From an uncultured Collinsella sp. (GTDB taxonomy: Bacteria > Actinomycetota > Coriobacteriia > Coriobacteriales > Coriobacteriaceae): a stretch of DNA of 64,000 nt. Of this stretch, positions 44,633 through 54,423 are shown in pieces. The DNA lies in contig CABURR010000003.1 of assembly GCA_902493985.1 (NCBI GenBank), positions 7,386 through 71,385 on the forward strand, in the 5' to 3' direction. Both the position numbers and the translations under genes were made by a program. Numbering within the stretch: the stretch's first letter is position 1; each line of letters begins with the position of its first letter. A model generated the notes under the pieces. The model was given only the letters and a program-made list of their open reading frames with translations, searched no databases and was not told where the DNA came from.

Positions 44633-44649
44633 ATATGTAGCAAATGCAA

Positions 44650-44723
44650 TGGCTGGGATGGAGGGAGTCGAACCCCCATTGACGGAACCAGAATCCGCTG
44701 TCCTGCCATTAGACGACATCCCA
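44650..44723 (-). tRNA. tRNA-Gln (CTG)
   Basis: Cloverleaf on the minus strand starting TGGGATGTCGTC; anticodon loop TTCTGGT gives CTG. T arm GTTCGACTC; 3' CCA encoded. Only 17 bases separate it from tRNA-Glu, so they are co-transcribed. Confidence 0.95.
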
Positions 44724-44988
44724 ATGACTGCATCGCTGCGCTCGGCTGTGCCTTTGCGCAAGAAAGAAATATACGGGAAGTCTCGCCGTGACGCAAGCCC
44801 CAATTTTGACTTTTTTGAAATTCAGTCAAATACGGCCAACACGTGAAGGACCTGTGAAACACCAGCGACACGTACGGCGCCAAAGCCCGTAAAACATCCC
44901 ACATCTACCGCTGGTAGATTACAACAATGCGGCACTCACGGCTGATGGCACAATCGAACCGTCATCATTGCACGGATATCGAGGCGCC

Positions 44989-45399
44989 ATGGACGAAGAG
45001 CTTGATTACCTATGGGAGACCCTGGGCCTCGAGATCACTGCTGACCTTTGGCCCGAACGGGACAAAATCCATCCCACACTGCGCCCCGCCATCACGGTGA
45101 TGCAGGCAAAATACCGCCGTGCATCCTTTTTGATCATGCGGGTGTCATGGCACGCGGGACTCCCCGACCTTAAGCGAATCCAGGCAAGCCTCGTCGAGCT
45201 GTCCGGTATGCCGACCGTCATATCCGAGGCGCACCTGGAGCAGCGCCAGCGCGAGCGACTGCAACAGCAGCGGATTCCCTTTATCTGCCCCGGCGTTCAG
45301 GCATATCTGCCCTTTATGGACGAGGAGTACTGGAGCGGCAAGCCCAACAAGCACGTAAAGGTCTACGATCCGCACGAATGGGCGCGGCTGGCGGACTGA
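44989..45399 (+). CDS. MarR-like N-terminal domain fragment, lacks winged helix
   Basis: A 136-residue protein. The late segment IPFICPGVQAYLPF closely resembles the N-terminal domain of a class of MarR-like regulators (typically IPFIVPGKQxYLP) in which a winged-helix DNA-binding region follows. Here the protein ends soon after, so the helix-turn-helix is missing. It is therefore a truncated or free-standing sensory domain. Start ATG at 44989; ATG-like start at 44968 is possible. It is followed by the 31-bp-period repeat array. Confidence 0.55.
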   Translation: MDEELDYLWETLGLEITADLWPERDKIHPTLRPAITVMQAKYRRASFLIMRVSWHAGLPDLKRIQASLVELSGMPTVISEAHLEQRQRERLQQQRIPFICPGVQAYLPFMDEEYWSGKPNKHVKVYDPHEWARLAD

Positions 45400-45418
45400 C
45401 TGGGGCAGGCCCGCCGGC

Positions 45419-45588
45419 GGAAAGTGCGTCCCAGATTTCAAACTCAAACTGGTCCCCACTTTCCCGTCGAGCCCTCAACCGGAAACCGTGTCCCACAATC
45501 GAAGCTCAGAATGGGACGTGCTTTCCGCAACCGGCCACTTTGGGAAAGCGCATCCCATTCTGGAAGCGAATTCCGGGTCGCACTTTCC
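45419..45588. repeat. Array of six 15-bp arms in alternating orientation, 31-bp period
   Basis: Arms begin at 45419, 45450, 45481, 45512, 45543 and 45574. Odd arms read like GGAAAGTGCGTCCCA, even arms are its reverse complement, and all spacers are exactly 16 bases. Each odd/even pair is a 46-bp palindrome; neighbouring pairs could also fold the other way. It fills the gap between two convergent genes. Confidence 0.85.
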
Positions 45589-45595
45589 GCAGCCG

Positions 45596-45955
45596 CTACA
45601 GCAACGCCTCGGCCCAAGCCGCTTCCCTAAAGCCGGGAATCGCAAAGTCGTCGCCCACCAGCAGCGGACGCTTGACCAGCATGCCGTCGGTCGCCAGCAG
45701 CTCGTAGCATTCCTGGTCCGTCATGCCCGCATCCAGACGCGCCTTCAGGCCCAGCTCTCGATATTTCATGCCCGACGAATTAAAGAAGCGCCGCACCGGC
45801 AGCCCCGAACGAGCAATCCAGGTCGCAAGCTCATCAGCCGTGGGATTGTCCAAAACGATATCGCGATCGATATACTCTACCCCATGTTCGTCCAGCCATG
45901 CCTTGGCCTTCTTACAGGTCGAGCACTTGGGATATTCAACAAACAGTACAGTCAT
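45596..45955 (-). CDS. Spx/ArsC (YffB) family thioredoxin-fold protein
   Basis: A 119-residue ArsC/Spx/YffB-like protein: VLFVEYPKCSTCKKAKAWL holds the CxxC active pair, followed by DIVLDNPTADELATWI and RPLLVGD. Such proteins are either glutaredoxin-dependent arsenate reductase relatives or Spx-type regulators; this one lacks clear arsenate-site arginines, so only the family is called. Start ATG at 45955. Confidence 0.85.
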   Translation of the reverse strand: MTVLFVEYPKCSTCKKAKAWLDEHGVEYIDRDIVLDNPTADELATWIARSGLPVRRFFNSSGMKYRELGLKARLDAGMTDQECYELLATDGMLVKRPLLVGDDFAIPGFREAAWAEALL

Positions 45956-46047
45956 GGGAATCCTCCGAATATAGATCGGCCAACGCAGGCACACGCCACA
46001 CGAGGCGCCTTCGTATGATGGGCCAATTGTAGCCCGCGGGTCACACG

Positions 46048-47100
46048 TTAAACGAACCGTACCCCGAATCCGCGCTTGATAAACGGCAGCAGTTCCATTG
46101 CCTCGGGCGTGATATGGCCCGCAACGTTCATGCGCTCGTCACCGGGAAGATCGACCCGCGCAATCTCAAGCTCGCCTTCGTAGCGCCCATATCCGCTATT
46201 GCTCACAGCGATCGACCCCGCCTTTCGCGGCAGGCCGGCTCCGGCATCCGTCGGCACGGAATCCGGCTTAAGCTTCGTACGTGACTCCTGAGACCTAAAG
46301 ATGAGGACACTCGAGTCGGGCCGGTCGTGATGAATCTGCCCGCGCACATAGGCATAACTGAGCTCAAGCTCGCATTGCAGGTCCACGTATCCGGCGGAAA
46401 CTTGAGCAAACTGCGCCCAGCCCGCATCGGAAAGATCGGGGTCGCCGACCAACACAATGTCGCAATCGGCGCCATGTGCAAGCTCAAGCATATTGAGGGC
46501 AACCTTTGACGCGCGACCGCGCTGCGCCTCGACCGTCGGCAGTCCCTCGAATACCGGCCCGCGAACGTTAGCATCACCCGGCACAAAAGCCATGATTTCG
46601 AATCCAAGCGCCGCAAGACGAAGATTCACCCGAGCAATGTCCTCCAGAGCTAAACCGGTATAAGGCTTGGGGTAAAAATTGTGGCAGGCGGCAAAACGAG
46701 TCACATCGGCACCGGCCTCACGCCACGATGCGATTTCATCAGAACTCACTGTCGATGCATTGACCACAATGCGAAATACACCGGACAGCTCCGCGACCCG
46801 CTGGGCGCTAAAGCCATAGTCCAAACGAAGGTATTCCAACCCCAGATCGCGCAAGTCCTCGATGCGCTCAAGCCCGAGCAAATCGCACGTGCGAGGCCCC
46901 ACATCGGCAATGAGCGCAATGCCGCGGGCGGAAAGCAGCGACAGCACATGACGGACCTTATCGGCATACGCCGCTCCCCCATCCTCGGGAATATGCAGCG
47001 AGGTGAACGCATAGCGCGCACCCGCCGCGGCACCACGCTCAATCGTCCGCTCAATATCCTGCAGAGGGCTGGAAAGATAAATCGAAATACCCGTTTTCAC
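46048..47100 (-). CDS. mupG: 6-phospho-N-acetylmuramidase (DUF871/MupG-type)
   Basis: A 350-residue TIM-barrel protein of the DUF871 family, to which MupG belongs. It starts GISIYLSSPLQDIERTIERG, includes YLRLDYGFS and NASTVSS, and ends in a separate C-terminal domain. MupG cleaves MurNAc-6-phosphate from phosphorylated muropeptide sugars. Start GTG at 47100 (AAGGAG upstream). It lies after murP, with a terminator between, and so belongs to the MurNAc cluster by context. Confidence 0.85.
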   Translation of the reverse strand: MKTGISIYLSSPLQDIERTIERGAAAGARYAFTSLHIPEDGGAAYADKVRHVLSLLSARGIALIADVGPRTCDLLGLERIEDLRDLGLEYLRLDYGFSAQRVAELSGVFRIVVNASTVSSDEIASWREAGADVTRFAACHNFYPKPYTGLALEDIARVNLRLAALGFEIMAFVPGDANVRGPVFEGLPTVEAQRGRASKVALNMLELAHGADCDIVLVGDPDLSDAGWAQFAQVSAGYVDLQCELELSYAYVRGQIHHDRPDSSVLIFRSQESRTKLKPDSVPTDAGAGLPRKAGSIAVSNSGYGRYEGELEIARVDLPGDERMNVAGHITPEAMELLPFIKRGFGVRFV

Positions 47101-47114
47101 GCTTCAACGCTCCT

Positions 47115-47149
47115 TTAAAAAAGCCGGCGGAGCAGTTAGCCCCGCCGGC
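47115..47149 (-). terminator. Terminator between murP and mupG
   Basis: GCCGGCGG / CCGCCGGC with an 11-base loop and six Ts on the minus strand. mupG may need read-through or its own promoter. Confidence 0.8.
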
Positions 47150-47216
47150 ACAACCATAGCATCAAGAAATCTGCCGCGCACCGCGAGCCCCGAGCAACAC
47201 GGCTCGCGATATCAAA

Positions 47217-48647
47217 CTACTCGCCAAAGAACTCGTTGATCTTCTGCTCGTCGACGCCAAAGAACCACGTCAGGACAAAGCCGGCGGCATAGGCAAGCAT
47301 CATAGCGGCAACGTAGCCGAGCTGCTGGCCAGGAACAACGATCAGCAGGCCAAACAGACCGGAAACGCCCTGAGAAACCGTGCCGATGTGAAGCAGCGCC
47401 GCGAGCGCGCCGCCAAATCCGGCACCCAGGCAGGCCGTCACAAACGGACGAACGAGCGGCAGCGTAACAGCATACATCAGAGGCTCTCCCACACCCAGGA
47501 TTCCAACGGGAATGGACTCTGCGACGTACTTCTTGAGCTTGGCGTTCTTGGTCTTAAAGTACAGCGCCAAACCGGCACCGACCTGGCCGCCGCCAGCCAT
47601 CATAAGGATGGGAAGCAGGTAATTGATACCCTTGGTAGCGCCGTCGGGATCGTTGAGCATAGCGTGGATCGGCGTGAGCGCCTGATGCAGGCCGACGGAA
47701 ACCAGCGGCAAGAAGCCTGCCGACAGGATATAGCCGCCCAGGACGCCCAGCTTCTCGAAGATAAAGGTCAAAACGCTAAAGATGGCAGTCGTCAGCCATG
47801 CGCCAACCGGCTGGATGACGAGCATCAGAGCAAAGGCACCGATGATGAGCACCAGCAGCGGAGACAAGAACGTGTCGAGTGCGTTGGGCATAACCTTGCG
47901 AATCTGACGCTCCATCCAGGCAAAAAATGCGCCAGCGATGAGAGCCGCGATCATGCCGCCCGCTGCGGGGTTGTACTGCGCATTGGTGAGCGGCAGCAGA
48001 ATGGCAGTGGCAGGATCAGCCGCGCCAGGCGCAAGCAGGGGCATGGCACTGTTGGCGATACACATCATGCCGGCGATGCCGCCCAGCGCAGCGGAGCCAC
48101 CAAACTCACGTGCCGCGTTATAGCCCACCAAGATGGGCAGATAGGCAAACAGGGCCCAGCCCATGGAACGAATGCCCTGGTACCACCACTCGCCTGCAAG
48201 CGCGCCTGCCGTCGAGACGTTAATGACGTTGCAGATACCGTTGATGAGGCCAGCCGCAATGATGCCGGGAAGTAGGGCGACGAAGACATTGGAAATCTTC
48301 TTGAGGAAGGCCTGAACCGGCTTGGACTCGTACTTGGCCTTCTGCGCGGCCTTGTTTGTGGCCGCAGCGTCAACCACGCTCTCGTCAGCAACGCCTTTCG
48401 CAAGGCCGGTGAGCTTGGAGAACTCCTCGAGCACCTTATTCACCTTGCCCGGACCCAGCACGATCTGCATCGTGTCGTCCTCGACCAGGCCCATCACGCC
48501 GTCGAGTGCCTTAATGCCCTCCGTGTCGACGTTGCCCGTGTCTTTGACGGTCACGCGCAGGCGCGTCATGCACGCCGCGTTTGCGAGCACGTTGTCTTTA
48601 CCGCCCAAAAGGTCCAGCAGCTTTTGAGCCAGCTCTTTGTTCGTCAT
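47217..48647 (-). CDS. murP: PTS MurNAc transporter, EIIBC
   Basis: A 476-residue EIIBC. The N-terminal EIIB has the phosphorylated cysteine in ANAACMTRLRV; the EIIC region has about ten hydrophobic segments (GIIAAGLINGICNVINV; SVGLHQALTPIHAMLND; GVGEPLMYAVTLPL). Sits directly between murQ and mupG, which makes MurNAc (imported as MurNAc-6-P) the best substrate, as for the MurP of other bacteria. No EIIA domain: the EIIA encoded at 18262 or another must supply phosphate. Start ATG at 48647 with AAGGAGGAG. Confidence 0.88.
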   Translation of the reverse strand: MTNKELAQKLLDLLGGKDNVLANAACMTRLRVTVKDTGNVDTEGIKALDGVMGLVEDDTMQIVLGPGKVNKVLEEFSKLTGLAKGVADESVVDAAATNKAAQKAKYESKPVQAFLKKISNVFVALLPGIIAAGLINGICNVINVSTAGALAGEWWYQGIRSMGWALFAYLPILVGYNAAREFGGSAALGGIAGMMCIANSAMPLLAPGAADPATAILLPLTNAQYNPAAGGMIAALIAGAFFAWMERQIRKVMPNALDTFLSPLLVLIIGAFALMLVIQPVGAWLTTAIFSVLTFIFEKLGVLGGYILSAGFLPLVSVGLHQALTPIHAMLNDPDGATKGINYLLPILMMAGGGQVGAGLALYFKTKNAKLKKYVAESIPVGILGVGEPLMYAVTLPLVRPFVTACLGAGFGGALAALLHIGTVSQGVSGLFGLLIVVPGQQLGYVAAMMLAYAAGFVLTWFFGVDEQKINEFFGE

Positions 48648-48704
48648 AACTCCTCCTTGTATTGGGTATCTCGTCTGAATGTCATATCAGCTCACGCCGC
48701 GCAC

Positions 48705-49628
<924 letters not shown>

Positions 49629-49638
49629 TTCATTCACC

Positions 49639-50490
49639 TCATCTTTCCTGTTTCTCGATGTAGTTTTGCTTAATGACATGCGTCGCCCGTTCGTAGTCGC
49701 TGGCAACGTAAGCAGCGTACAGGGCATCGACAACCATAAGCTGGGCCATACGCGAAGCCATGGCACCGCTGCGGACCAAGGGTTCACTCGCAGCGACGCC
49801 GAGCACGGCATCGGCCATGGTGGCAAGCTTGGACGATCCATCTACTTTGGTAACGGCCACTACGGGACAGTTGTGGCGTTGAGCCTCGGCGGTGCAGTCC
49901 AGCACCTCTTGCGTCAAGCCCGAGTAACTAAAGGCGATTGCCATATCGCCCTCATGCATGTTCTTGGCACATAAGAGCTGATCATGCCAGTCGTCGTACA
50001 GATGGCACTCTTTGTCGACACGCATGAGCTTTTGCGCCAGGTCGTGCGCGACCAAACGAGAGGCACCGATACCGAACAGATTGACCGCGCGTGCCCGCTT
50101 AAGATGGGCCGCGCATCGCTCCAAGACGGTGTAATCGAGCGTTCGCGCCGTCGCCTCGATTGTGCGCACGTTGCTTTTCATCACCTTCCCCACGATACGT
50201 TCGACGCTGTCGTCCATGGAGATGTCCTCGAGGGCAACGTCTTTCTTGTCACCCAAGAGCGCAAGCTCGGCAATCAGTTCGCGCTGGAACTCCTTGTAGC
50301 CCGCAAAACCCAAGCGCTTGCAAAAACGCAAAATGCTCGAGGGCGAGGAGAACGTGGCATCGGCAAGACCGCGGACGGACAGCCCGACCACCTCATGCGG
50401 ATGAGCACTCACGTATGCGATGACATTGCGTTCCGCCGGACTCGCGCTGAGCTCACGCTCGCGAAGCCTTAAAAGCAATCCGTTTGTCAT
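49639..50490 (-). CDS. murR: RpiR-family regulator of MurNAc use
   Basis: A 283-residue RpiR-type regulator: an N-terminal helix-turn-helix (LSVRGLADATFSSPSSILRFCKRLGF) and a C-terminal SIS sugar-phosphate domain (VNLFGIGASRLVAHDLAQKL). It probably senses MurNAc-6-P and controls murQ, murP and mupG. Start ATG at 50490 with GGAGGTG upstream; GTG 50499 is the alternative. First gene of the cluster. Confidence 0.9.
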   Translation of the reverse strand: MTNGLLLRLRERELSASPAERNVIAYVSAHPHEVVGLSVRGLADATFSSPSSILRFCKRLGFAGYKEFQRELIAELALLGDKKDVALEDISMDDSVERIVGKVMKSNVRTIEATARTLDYTVLERCAAHLKRARAVNLFGIGASRLVAHDLAQKLMRVDKECHLYDDWHDQLLCAKNMHEGDMAIAFSYSGLTQEVLDCTAEAQRHNCPVVAVTKVDGSSKLATMADAVLGVAASEPLVRSGAMASRMAQLMVVDALYAAYVASDYERATHVIKQNYIEKQER

Positions 50491-50694
50491 CTCAAACACC
50501 TCCGTTGAGAAGAATTAAAGACCAACGAACGATTCGTACCGGATATAAACAGCTTTTACGGTACATTGTGCCGCATCGTGGCGCACAAAGGGCGAGCGTT
50601 CTACCGCTCGCCCCTCAAATCCGACCGCTCGGAAATACGCACGACACAAAAAAATTCAACGAGGCCGCATTATCAGAAACGGGTTTGTTACCGG

Positions 50695-51276
50695 CTAGCG
50701 CCTCGCATGGGCGCCGATCGGCCGAGTCGCATGGCGCACCAACGCCGCCGTCAACAATACCAACAGCATGGCGGTGACATAGCCCGCAGCATCGAATCCT
50801 AAATCGATAACGTCGAAATGCCTGCCGGGAACAAAGATCTTATGTACCTGATCGCCAACGGAGCAGGCGGCGCAAAAGAGCAATACGGGCACGCAACGGG
50901 AGCATACGCTCCACGGACGCCTGGAAAGGCAAACCACGACCACCGAGGCGAACAATCCGACGAAGAAAAACTCTACGGTATGGGCAACGCGACGGACGTT
51001 TGTGCCCACCCACATGCGAATGGAAGCAAGTCGGCCAGACCGGACAGGCGGGGCAGCCAAATCGGTGCCCCCGGTCATTCCGTTCTCCGTCTGGGCTTCA
51101 CCCGTGGCATCGGCGGCCTGAATGCCCGTAGCCTGACCCTCCACCACACGCGCGGTGAACTCGCTCAGCAACGACGTCTCCACCGCATTTTGCTCCGTCA
51201 GCACCCAGATGCCCGCCAGCGTTACAGCGAACAGAACGATCGCGGTCCATCCGATTATTTGTTTTACGCGCGCCAA
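50695..51276 (-). CDS. VanZ-like membrane protein
   Basis: A 193-residue membrane protein with about four hydrophobic segments: an N-terminal one, then RRVAHTVEFFFVGLFASVV, SVGDQVHKIFVPGRHFDVIDLGFDAAGYV and a C-terminal one. The D-x-H-K..R.FDVIDLGFD pattern matches the VanZ family. In Enterococcus VanZ gives low-level teicoplanin resistance, but most members have no known role. Start is TTG at 51276, with AGGAGG upstream. No van genes are nearby. Confidence 0.8.
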   Translation of the reverse strand: MARVKQIIGWTAIVLFAVTLAGIWVLTEQNAVETSLLSEFTARVVEGQATGIQAADATGEAQTENGMTGGTDLAAPPVRSGRLASIRMWVGTNVRRVAHTVEFFFVGLFASVVVVCLSRRPWSVCSRCVPVLLFCAACSVGDQVHKIFVPGRHFDVIDLGFDAAGYVTAMLLVLLTAALVRHATRPIGAHARR

Positions 51277-51381
51277 GGGCCAACCTCCTTTTTTTGAATA
51301 TCAGCGAGTGTAGCCCCAAATGGCATCGTCACCGTATCAAAATTTGAATCGCAACAGGAAGCGACAAAGCGACGCAAAACC

Positions 51382-51987
51382 CTACCCCGCCTCGCGCATC
51401 CAGCGATCGAACGTCCCCACGCACACGCCCAGGCACTTTGCTGCCTGGCTGCGGGTAATATCGCCCGCCTCATAGCTATCGCGCACCAGCTCAAACTGAG
51501 GAGGGCATGGCTTGCGAGGTCGACCGAAACGGACCCCTCGCGCCCGCGCCGCTGCAATCCCCTCCGCCTGGCGCCGATGGATATTCTCGCGCTCCACCTG
51601 CGCCACGTAGCTCAGCAGCTGCAGCACAATATCAGCAATCAGGGTGTTAGTCACATCCGGCGCGCCGCTGGCCCTGGCGCGCGTGTCAAGCAATGGCATA
51701 TCCAACACCACAATGGCAACCCCGAGCACCTTGGTAATGCGTCGCCATTCCTCAAGAATCTCGGAGTAATTACGGCCAAGTCGGTCGATAGAAAGCACCA
51801 CCAGCACGTCCCCGTCTCCCAGGACGTGCAGCAGCTCGCGATAACGCGGTCGATCGAAGTCCTTGCCGCTCGCATGGTCGGCATAAATATTCGCCGAGCC
51901 CACGCCATAGGCGCCCAGCGCATCCAGCTGTCGATTCAGATTCTGATCGCGCGAACTCACCCGCGCATAACCGTACACCGTCGCCAT
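51382..51987 (-). CDS. Serine recombinase (resolvase/invertase type)
   Basis: A 201-residue small serine recombinase. Catalytic serine region YGYARVSSRDQNLNRQ, then SIDRLGRNYSEI, the long E helix with QLLSYVAQVERENI, and a C-terminal helix-turn-helix (ITRSQAAKCLGVCVGTFDRW). Full length for the Hin/resolvase group. No transposase, other mobile gene or invertible segment with obvious inverted ends is next to it, so its target is unknown. An imperfect inverted repeat lies upstream at 52007-52045. Start ATG at 51987. Confidence 0.9.
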   Translation of the reverse strand: MATVYGYARVSSRDQNLNRQLDALGAYGVGSANIYADHASGKDFDRPRYRELLHVLGDGDVLVVLSIDRLGRNYSEILEEWRRITKVLGVAIVVLDMPLLDTRARASGAPDVTNTLIADIVLQLLSYVAQVERENIHRRQAEGIAAARARGVRFGRPRKPCPPQFELVRDSYEAGDITRSQAAKCLGVCVGTFDRWMREAG

Positions 51988-52006
51988 CTCATCCCCGCTT
52001 TCTTGT

Positions 52007-52045
52007 AAACCTGCCAAAAAGGGACAGGTTTATTTTGGTAGGTTT
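52007..52045. repeat. Inverted repeat upstream of the serine recombinase
   Basis: AAACCTGCCAAAA (52007-52019) faces TTTTGGTAGGTTT (52033-52045), one mismatch, 13-base centre, 20 bases before the recombinase start. Could be its operator or crossover site. Confidence 0.55.
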
Positions 52046-52111
52046 TACCTCTCAAATAGCAGGTAAGCGGGCGGCCGAGCAGACGGCAAGGTAACCACGA
52101 TTCAAATGCGA

Positions 52112-52135
52112 AGGGCGGTCCCGAAAGGCCGCCCT
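52112..52135 (-). terminator. Terminator after rnr
   Basis: GGGCGGTCC pairs with GGCCGCCC with a small loop, 30 bases past the rnr stop; T-run weak. Confidence 0.55.
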
Positions 52136-52164
52136 CCGCTCCCCCACCATAAGTCGGGATTTGG

Positions 52165-54300
52165 CTAATGGATAAGCTTAAAGTCCAAGTGCCCACGCGT
52201 GGTATTGACGCGCGAGACCTCGATAATTACGCGCTGCCCCAGCTCGTAACGGGTGCCCGTGTCGGCACCTGTGAGCGTTAGCGCGTCCTCGTCGAACTCG
52301 AACCACTCGTTGCCCAGGCTCTTGATCGAAACCAAGCCTTCGACCTGCGTCAGGTCCAAGCGCACAAAGAGGCCCATGCTGCTAATCCACGAGACGGTTC
52401 CGGCATAGCGCTCGCCCAGACGGTCCTCATAGTACTGGGCAATCTTGATCTTTTGCGTCGCATGGCTGGCGGCATCCGCCGCGCGCTCGGCATCGCTGCA
52501 TGCGCGGCAGATCTGCGGCAGAATGCGCGGCAGCGACTCGCGCCCCTTGCCGATCAGCCACGGCGTACGGACCAAGGCGTCCTTGCCGCCGAGCTGCTCA
52601 TAGGCCAACTGCAGCTTGAGTACGCGGTGCACCACCAGATCGGGGTAGCGACGGATGGGACTCGTAAAGTGGCAGTAGCACGGCGCGGCGAGCGCAAAGT
52701 GGCCCTCGTTGCGCGGCTTGTACAGCGCGCGCTGCATGCTGCGCAGAAGCAGCGTGTTGACGAGCGGTGCGTTGGCCGTACCGGCGGCAGCATCAACTGC
52801 AGCCTGCAGTTCATCGGGACTCCCCAGGGCAATACCGGCAGCACGGCGATCGTCGATGATGCCTAGCTGCGCCAGCGCAACGGCGGCACCGTGCAGGCTG
52901 TCGGGGCTCGGATCCTCATGCACGCGATAGCAGGCCTCGATATCACGGTCCGCCAGCCACTCTGCAACGCACTCGTTGGCGAGCAGCATGGCTTCCTCGA
53001 TAAGCGACGTGGCACACGAACGCTCACGCGCCACAATCTGCACGGGCACTCCGTCCTCATCCAATAGAGCGCGAATCTCGGCCGTGTCAAAATCGACTGA
53101 GCCGCGGGCGCGACGAATACGACGGCGAAGTTCGGCGAGTTCGTTAGCGGCGACAAGGAAATCGCCGAGGTCGACGTTGTAGCCGCGGGCGGCCTCCTCG
53201 CACGCAAGACCGCGCTCAAGCGCTTCCTCGCGCAAGGCCTCAGCAGCCTCAACATCCTCAGCCGCGCCCTCCAGCACCGAATACTCAACCGCACCGGCGC
53301 GCACCAGCAGCGCCTCGGCGCCGTCATAGTCCATACGCACACGCGAGCGAATCACGCTGGGGTACGGATCGTAATGCCGCACGCAACCCTGCGCATCGAG
53401 CTCGATATCGACGGTAAACGCAAGACGGTCCTCGTCAGGGCGAAGCGAGCACAGGTTACAGGACAGGCGTTCGGGCAGCATGGGAAGCACGCGATCGGCC
53501 AAATACACCGATGTCGTGCGATGGCGAGCCTCAAGATCGATATGCCCGTCCCAAGCCACATAGTGTGAAACGTCGGCGATGTGCACACCCAGCTTGTAGC
53601 CGCCCTCGGGCGTACGCTCCAGCGAAATGGCATCGTCAAAGTCGCGCGCGTCGACCGGGTCGATCGTGATGACAAAGCGGTCGCGCAGATCGCGGCGGAG
53701 CGGGTCCTTAAGCGCCGCGGACACATCGAGCGAAAGCCCCTCGGCCTCGGCCAGCGCGGCCTCGGGATAGCTATCGGTATAGCCGTAACGCGCCATCACA
53801 TATTGAACGCCCAAATCGGGCGCGTCATCTCCGCCAATGCGGCGTTCGATCGTCACAGTGCCCGATTCCAGGCGCGTCGGGTAGGTCAAAATGCGCGCGA
53901 CAACAGCATCACCCGGGTGGACACCCAGACGATCCGCCGAAGTATCCTCGGGCAAAATGAAGAAGTCGGCCTTCAGGCGCGAATCGAGCGGCTCAATCAC
54001 ACCGAGCGGACCGGCGGTCTGGTACGTGCCCACCACGCTTATAGCTGCGCGCTCAACCACGCCCTCGATCACGGCGCGACGCTCGCCATGCGGGCTGTTC
54101 TTAATGCTCACGGCAACGGTATCGCCGTCCATGATCTCACGCTTGCCGCGGCCCATGACCTTGTAGTCGCCATTCTCGGTTACGACATAGGCACTGTGCT
54201 CATGGAGCTGCACGCGCCCGGTCAGGCTCGGACGGCGTTCGCTGCGCACCGGCCCGCGCTTATTGCGAGCTCCACGCTTATGCTTGTTATTGCGCCCCAT
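52165..54300 (-). CDS. rnr: Ribonuclease R
   Basis: A 711-residue RNase R of the RNB family. Basic N-terminus, cold-shock domains, then the catalytic RNB domain with the metal-binding aspartates (DPVDARDFDDAISLE), HYVAWDGHID-type loop, SPIRRYPDLVVHR, and a C-terminal S1 domain (GTVSWISSMGLFVRLD). It degrades structured RNA from the 3' end. Start ATG at 54300 has AGGAGGCGCC. It stands between the recombinase and ftsX genes, all on the minus strand. Confidence 0.95.
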   Translation of the reverse strand: MGRNNKHKRGARNKRGPVRSERRPSLTGRVQLHEHSAYVVTENGDYKVMGRGKREIMDGDTVAVSIKNSPHGERRAVIEGVVERAAISVVGTYQTAGPLGVIEPLDSRLKADFFILPEDTSADRLGVHPGDAVVARILTYPTRLESGTVTIERRIGGDDAPDLGVQYVMARYGYTDSYPEAALAEAEGLSLDVSAALKDPLRRDLRDRFVITIDPVDARDFDDAISLERTPEGGYKLGVHIADVSHYVAWDGHIDLEARHRTTSVYLADRVLPMLPERLSCNLCSLRPDEDRLAFTVDIELDAQGCVRHYDPYPSVIRSRVRMDYDGAEALLVRAGAVEYSVLEGAAEDVEAAEALREEALERGLACEEAARGYNVDLGDFLVAANELAELRRRIRRARGSVDFDTAEIRALLDEDGVPVQIVARERSCATSLIEEAMLLANECVAEWLADRDIEACYRVHEDPSPDSLHGAAVALAQLGIIDDRRAAGIALGSPDELQAAVDAAAGTANAPLVNTLLLRSMQRALYKPRNEGHFALAAPCYCHFTSPIRRYPDLVVHRVLKLQLAYEQLGGKDALVRTPWLIGKGRESLPRILPQICRACSDAERAADAASHATQKIKIAQYYEDRLGERYAGTVSWISSMGLFVRLDLTQVEGLVSIKSLGNEWFEFDEDALTLTGADTGTRYELGQRVIIEVSRVNTTRGHLDFKLIH

Positions 54301-54365
54301 GGCGCCTCCTAACTATCGATTGCCGTTTACATCCCAAGAGTCTACCCAAATGATCCCTAGGGGAC

Positions 54366-54399
54366 AAAAAACGGGCCGCCCCATAAGAGACGACCCGTT
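54366..54399 (-). terminator. Terminator of ftsEX
   Basis: AACGGGTCG pairs with CGGCCCGTT, with six Ts following on the minus strand; 25 bases past the ftsX stop. Confidence 0.85.
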
Positions 54400-54423
54400 G
54401 GAAGGGATGAATTCCAGGCATGC

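Noticed and set aside
45419..45588. Possible CRISPR array
   Set aside because: Arms are 15 bp, alternate in orientation and have 16-bp spacers; no leader and no cas genes. Better called a palindrome array.
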